The notes under the pieces: generated by a model
What the model was told of the DNA's origin: nothing
Databases searched by the model: none
The model's input: only the letters and a program-made list of their open reading frames with translations
In this document: one piece after another, positions 5,315-8,009 of the stretch
How the letters are laid out: every line of letters begins with the position of its first letter
Numbering within the stretch: position 1 is the first letter of the stretch
Source of the DNA: Ktedonobacter sp. 13_1_20CM_4_53_11
GTDB lineage: Bacteria; Chloroflexota; Ktedonobacteria; Ktedonobacterales; Ktedonobacteraceae
NCBI GenBank assembly: GCA_001919995.1
Contig: MNIY01000096.1
Location: forward strand, 1 to 8,009
Direction of reading: 5' to 3'
DNA: 8,009 nt
Position numbers and translations under genes: made by a program

Positions 5315-5515
5315 AGTGTATTCATCAGTTTCAAGGCACGTTAGTACGTAGTGCGATCCATGGTTTGTGACGACGTCACCCCAAACCAAAGGATGACGAG
5401 GCGCATTCCAATCGGCCATAGCATGAGCCACGGCTTGAGGAACCCCTTCCCAGGTCTCAAATCGTCGTCTATTGAGGAGAGTGCGGATTTATCCAGCATG
5501 TAGAGGGACTTACTA
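5315..5515 (+). other. Distal part of the abfA leader
   Basis: About 200 nt without a convincing gene on the plus strand. It contains a GC-richer hairpin (GGTTT-GTGAC, loop GAC, GTCAC-CCC-AAACC, 5362-5387), not followed by Ts. A 47-codon open frame (ATG 5360 to TAG 5501-5503) lacks a ribosome-binding site. The minus strand here resembles a transposase tail (separate entry). AGAGGG at 5502-5507 is the ribosome-binding site of abfA, 8 nt before its TTG. Confidence 0.5.
5378..5488 (-). pseudogene. Possible remnant of a transposase C-terminus
   Basis: One minus-strand frame reads, over 37 codons, a stretch including LLNRRRFETWEGV followed by DWNAPRHPLVWG. This recalls the C-terminal end (RRxFETWEx...YWNxHRHPFxWG) of some IS630-like transposases as I remember them. 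Upstream it is cut by stops (TAA, TAA, TAG between about 5489 and 5515), and downstream it runs meaninglessly into the promoter repeat. There is no start codon, no remaining transposase body and no terminal inverted repeat that I can see. If real, it is a fossil of an insertion upstream of abfA. The match is from memory and short, so it may be coincidental. Confidence 0.35.
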
Positions 5516-7039
5516 TTGGCTAAGATCAAGATTGACCCTGAGCGCAGGATAGGTAGCGTTGATCGCCGGATCTTCGGCGGGTTCATCGAGCACCTCGGGC
5601 GCTGCATCTATGGCGGTGTGTTCGAGGAGGGCTCAAGCCTGAGCGATTCGCATGGGTTCCGAAGTGATGTCTTGGATGCAGCGCGGACGTTGCGGATACC
5701 GGTATTACGCTGGCCGGGTGGTAATTTTGTGAGTGGCTATCACTGGACGGATGGTGTGGGGCCTGTGGAACAGCGTCCCCGTCGCATGGACCTTGCCTGG
5801 CACACAGAGGAGTCCAACCGATTCGGAACCGACGAATTCATCGAGTACTGTCGGTCCCTCGGCACAGAGCCGTATATCTGCGTCAATATGGGAACCGGCA
5901 CAATGGATGAGGCTCAGGCGTGGGTTGAGTACTGCAACGGCACAGGGGACACCTATTGGGCAAACCTGCGCCGCCGCTATGGTCACGAGGAGCCCTACAA
6001 GGTGAAATACTGGGGACTCGGCAACGAGATGTACGGGAGGTGGCAGATCGGGGCCCTGAGCGCAGAGGATTACGCCAAAAAGGCGATTGAGTTCGCCAAG
6101 GTAATGAAATGGACGGATCCGAGTATACAGCTGGTAGGCTGTGGCGAGAACGGCTGGAGCGAGTGGGACCGGATAGTTCTCGAGGAACTGTCCCCGTTTG
6201 TCGACTACCACAGTCTCCACATCTACACGGGAAGCAACGACTACTACAGAAACGTCTTCATGCCGCATCAAGCCGAGCGTGCCCTGAACATCTGCCAGGC
6301 GATGATCGACAGCGTGCGGTACCGGAAGGGTATTGATCACCCAATATACGTGGCCTACGATGAGTGGAATGTCTGGTTCCGGGAGCGGGGTACTGAGTCA
6401 GGTCTGGAGGAGCGTTATACGCTGGCAGACGCGCTGGCGATTGCCACATTTCTCAACATCTTCATCCGCCACGGCCAGACGGTGCGGATAGCCAACCTGG
6501 CCCAGCTGGTGAACGTCATCGCCCCTATATTCACGAACCGTGAAGGTTTGTTCCTGCAAAGCATTTACCACCCTCTGAGGCTGTATGCCGAACATCTACA
6601 GGAGGTCGCGCTGGACATCTCCGTCGACTCGGACACCTATGACTTGAGAGAGGATGAGGAGGTCGCTTCAGTGCCTCATAGCGTGACGGATGTGGCGGCG
6701 CCCAGGCCCTATCGCGTGGCAGACCTGGGTCCGTTCAAGCTGCTTGACGTGACCGCGACCTGCGATGCACATGGACACGAACTCATGGTAGCAGTGGTGA
6801 ACCGCGATCGCGAACGCGATCTCGCGACCACGATTGAACTGGTAGATGCGGTCGCCACGAGCGGTATCGTAGCCTACGAGGTGAATGGTGGCGATCCGAG
6901 CGTGGTCAACTCATTCGAGCACCCTCAGTCAGTAGATGTGCGGGAGTCGCGCATGGATGTAGATAGAGAGCGTTTAGACTGTTTCGAGTACACGTTCCCG
7001 GCTCACTCGGTCACAATATTGCGGATGCAAGTTGGATGA
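5516..7039 (+). CDS. abfA: Intracellular alpha-L-arabinofuranosidase, GH51
   Basis: Retaining glycosidase that removes terminal alpha-L-arabinofuranosyl residues from arabino-oligosaccharides, feeding L-arabinose to AraA. It has 507 aa, the usual length for the family (about 500). It begins AKIKIDPERRIGSVDRRIFG, followed by GGFIEHLGRCIYGG (21-34) and RWPGGNFVSGYHW (65-77). The acid/base glutamate is E171 in WGLGNEMYGRW, and the nucleophile is E283 in YDEWNVWF. The TIM barrel is followed by a C-terminal beta domain from roughly residue 370. No signal peptide or membrane segment is seen, so it should act in the cytoplasm on imported oligosaccharides. The start is a TTG at 5516: an in-frame TAG lies at 5501-5503, AGAGGG stands 8 nt upstream, and the family N-terminus begins exactly here. 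The ABC binding protein follows after 46 nt, probably in the same transcript. Confidence 0.96.
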   Translation: MAKIKIDPERRIGSVDRRIFGGFIEHLGRCIYGGVFEEGSSLSDSHGFRSDVLDAARTLRIPVLRWPGGNFVSGYHWTDGVGPVEQRPRRMDLAWHTEESNRFGTDEFIEYCRSLGTEPYICVNMGTGTMDEAQAWVEYCNGTGDTYWANLRRRYGHEEPYKVKYWGLGNEMYGRWQIGALSAEDYAKKAIEFAKVMKWTDPSIQLVGCGENGWSEWDRIVLEELSPFVDYHSLHIYTGSNDYYRNVFMPHQAERALNICQAMIDSVRYRKGIDHPIYVAYDEWNVWFRERGTESGLEERYTLADALAIATFLNIFIRHGQTVRIANLAQLVNVIAPIFTNREGLFLQSIYHPLRLYAEHLQEVALDISVDSDTYDLREDEEVASVPHSVTDVAAPRPYRVADLGPFKLLDVTATCDAHGHELMVAVVNRDRERDLATTIELVDAVATSGIVAYEVNGGDPSVVNSFEHPQSVDVRESRMDVDRERLDCFEYTFPAHSVTILRMQVG

Positions 7040-7073
7040 TTGGGGACAGCGCACCAGGTGGGTTTCAGAACGC

Positions 7074-7079
7074 AGGAGG
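7074..7079 (+). promoter_or_regulatory. Shine-Dalgarno of the binding-protein gene
   Basis: AGGAGG 6 nt before the ATG at 7086. It fixes the start of the binding protein and supports translation from the abfA transcript; I see no promoter or terminator in the 46-nt gap. Confidence 0.85.
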
Positions 7080-7085
7080 CAAGAA

Positions 7086-8009
7086 ATGGATTGCGAGGAC
7101 ATTCTGTGTAGAACATCACTTGAGCAACGTATCAGTAGGCGTAAGTTTTTGTGCAATACTGCACTCATAGCTGCTGGCGGTCTGGCTGCTGCGTCGTGTG
7201 CGGCGTATCCCACATCGGGAGCCACCAGTACCGTACCCATGACGTACTGGAACCTCTTCGGTGGAGGCGATGGTGCACGAATGATACAGATGCAAAATGA
7301 CTTCGTACGCAGCCACCCCAACATTGATCTTAAGGCCGTCACGTTGGCCTGGGGAGAACCGTACTACACCAAGTTGGCGATGTCCTCTGCCGGTGGGCGA
7401 CCTCCCGATATCGGGATCTCGCATATCACCCGCATGCCCGCATTTGCTCAACTGGGCTTCCTCGAGCCTTTTGACCTGGACCAGCTGGCTAAGGTTGGCG
7501 TCACTCCGGACAAGTTTCTGCCTGAAGTCTGGCAGCGGGCGCAGTATCAAGGCAAGGTCTATGCCATTCCACTGGATACCCACCCGTTTGTTATGTACTA
7601 CAACATCGATATCTGCAAAAAAGCAGGGCTGCTTGGGCCGGATGGAAATCTGAAGCCGATCCAGGGCACGACGGGGCTCATCGACGCGCTCAAGCAGGTG
7701 AAGCAGGCCACGGGAAACTGGGGCCTAACGTTTATTGGCGCGTGGCGTCTCTTCAATGCCCTTTACGGTCAGCTTGATGGGAAGATCCTGTCTCCAGATG
7801 CGAAAGAAATAGTGCTGGACAATTCCAAGGCGGAACAGGCTCTGTCAATTATGGCCGACCTGACACTGAAGAGCAAGGTTGCCTTCCCCACCACCGACTA
7901 TGGATCTACTGTTGCTCTTTTCGGCAGCGGGAAGGCCGGGTTCTACTGGAATGGGGAGTGGGAAGTAACAACCTTCCAAGCACTCCCGAACTTCCACTTC
8001 AGCATGGTG
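7086..8009 (+). CDS. ABC transporter sugar-binding lipoprotein (3' end outside window)
   Basis: Extracellular solute-binding protein, family 1, which would capture arabinose-containing sugars and hand them to membrane permeases that presumably follow beyond the window. 308 codons are visible of a family of about 420-450. The N-terminus carries a twin-arginine-type motif SRRKFL (17-22), then a hydrophobic stretch and a lipobox-like LAAASC with C38 as the probable lipidated cysteine, so it is likely a Tat-exported lipoprotein. The mature part starts with MTYWNLFGGGDGARMI and contains PPDIGISH, GFLEPFD, YQGKVYAIPLDTHPFVMYYN and AGFYWNGEWE, typical of this fold. The start is the ATG at 7086 behind AGGAGG. 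Position after abfA and under the shared operator suggests arabino-oligosaccharides as ligand; the sequence alone cannot fix the sugar. Confidence 0.92.
   Translation, partial: MDCEDILCRTSLEQRISRRKFLCNTALIAAGGLAAASCAAYPTSGATSTVPMTYWNLFGGGDGARMIQMQNDFVRSHPNIDLKAVTLAWGEPYYTKLAMSSAGGRPPDIGISHITRMPAFAQLGFLEPFDLDQLAKVGVTPDKFLPEVWQRAQYQGKVYAIPLDTHPFVMYYNIDICKKAGLLGPDGNLKPIQGTTGLIDALKQVKQATGNWGLTFIGAWRLFNALYGQLDGKILSPDAKEIVLDNSKAEQALSIMADLTLKSKVAFPTTDYGSTVALFGSGKAGFYWNGEWEVTTFQALPNFHFSMV

Noticed and set aside
5360..5503. A 47-codon plus-strand reading frame in the abfA leader (ATG 5360 to TAG 5501-5503), ending 12 nt before the abfA TTG.
   Set aside because: It has no ribosome-binding site at its ATG, no recognisable domain, and overlaps both a hairpin and a transposase-like frame on the other strand. 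It is probably a chance frame.

Overview
This window is most of an L-arabinose utilisation island. The left part holds araA (truncated at the window edge), araD and araB, all on the minus strand and transcribed in the order araB-araD-araA. In the middle is a LacI-family regulator, also on the minus strand. On the right, on the plus strand, are an intracellular GH51 alpha-L-arabinofuranosidase and the start of a twin-arginine/lipoprotein-type ABC sugar-binding protein that runs off the right edge. The inferred pathway is uptake of arabinose-containing oligosaccharides by the ABC system, release of L-arabinose inside the cell by the GH51 enzyme, then isomerisation (AraA), phosphorylation (AraB) and epimerisation (AraD) to D-xylulose 5-phosphate.

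The most interesting part is the regulatory architecture. The regulator gene is flanked by two copies of a roughly 175-bp promoter module in inverted orientation (about 3830-4005 and 5141-5314), nearly 90 % identical by eye. Each copy has a TTGACA -35 box, an 18-bp spacer, a -10 box (TATACT or TACAAT), the perfect 14-bp palindrome TTACAACGTTGTAA just after the -10, and about 85 nt of shared transcribed leader that can fold into a hairpin. One copy fires left into araBDA and the other fires right into abfA and the transporter. The regulator thus sits between two near-copies of its presumed target promoter and has its own separate promoter without the palindrome. Both leaders are long (about 270 and 290 nt). 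The araB leader ends in a 13-codon reading frame with an excellent Shine-Dalgarno. The abfA leader overlaps what looks like a decayed transposase tail.

The regulator is about 40-45 residues shorter than its family. The gap falls cleanly inside the N-terminal half of the sugar-binding domain, which raises the question of whether it still senses its effector.

The organism is a bacterium with strong AGGAGG ribosome-binding sites, occasional TTG and GTG starts, moderately GC-rich genes and AT-rich promoters. The Tat-type lipoprotein signal of the binding protein and the style of the LacI and SBP sequences remind me of Chloroflexota (Ktedonobacteria-like), but this is a tentative inference from sequence style, not a demonstrated affiliation.
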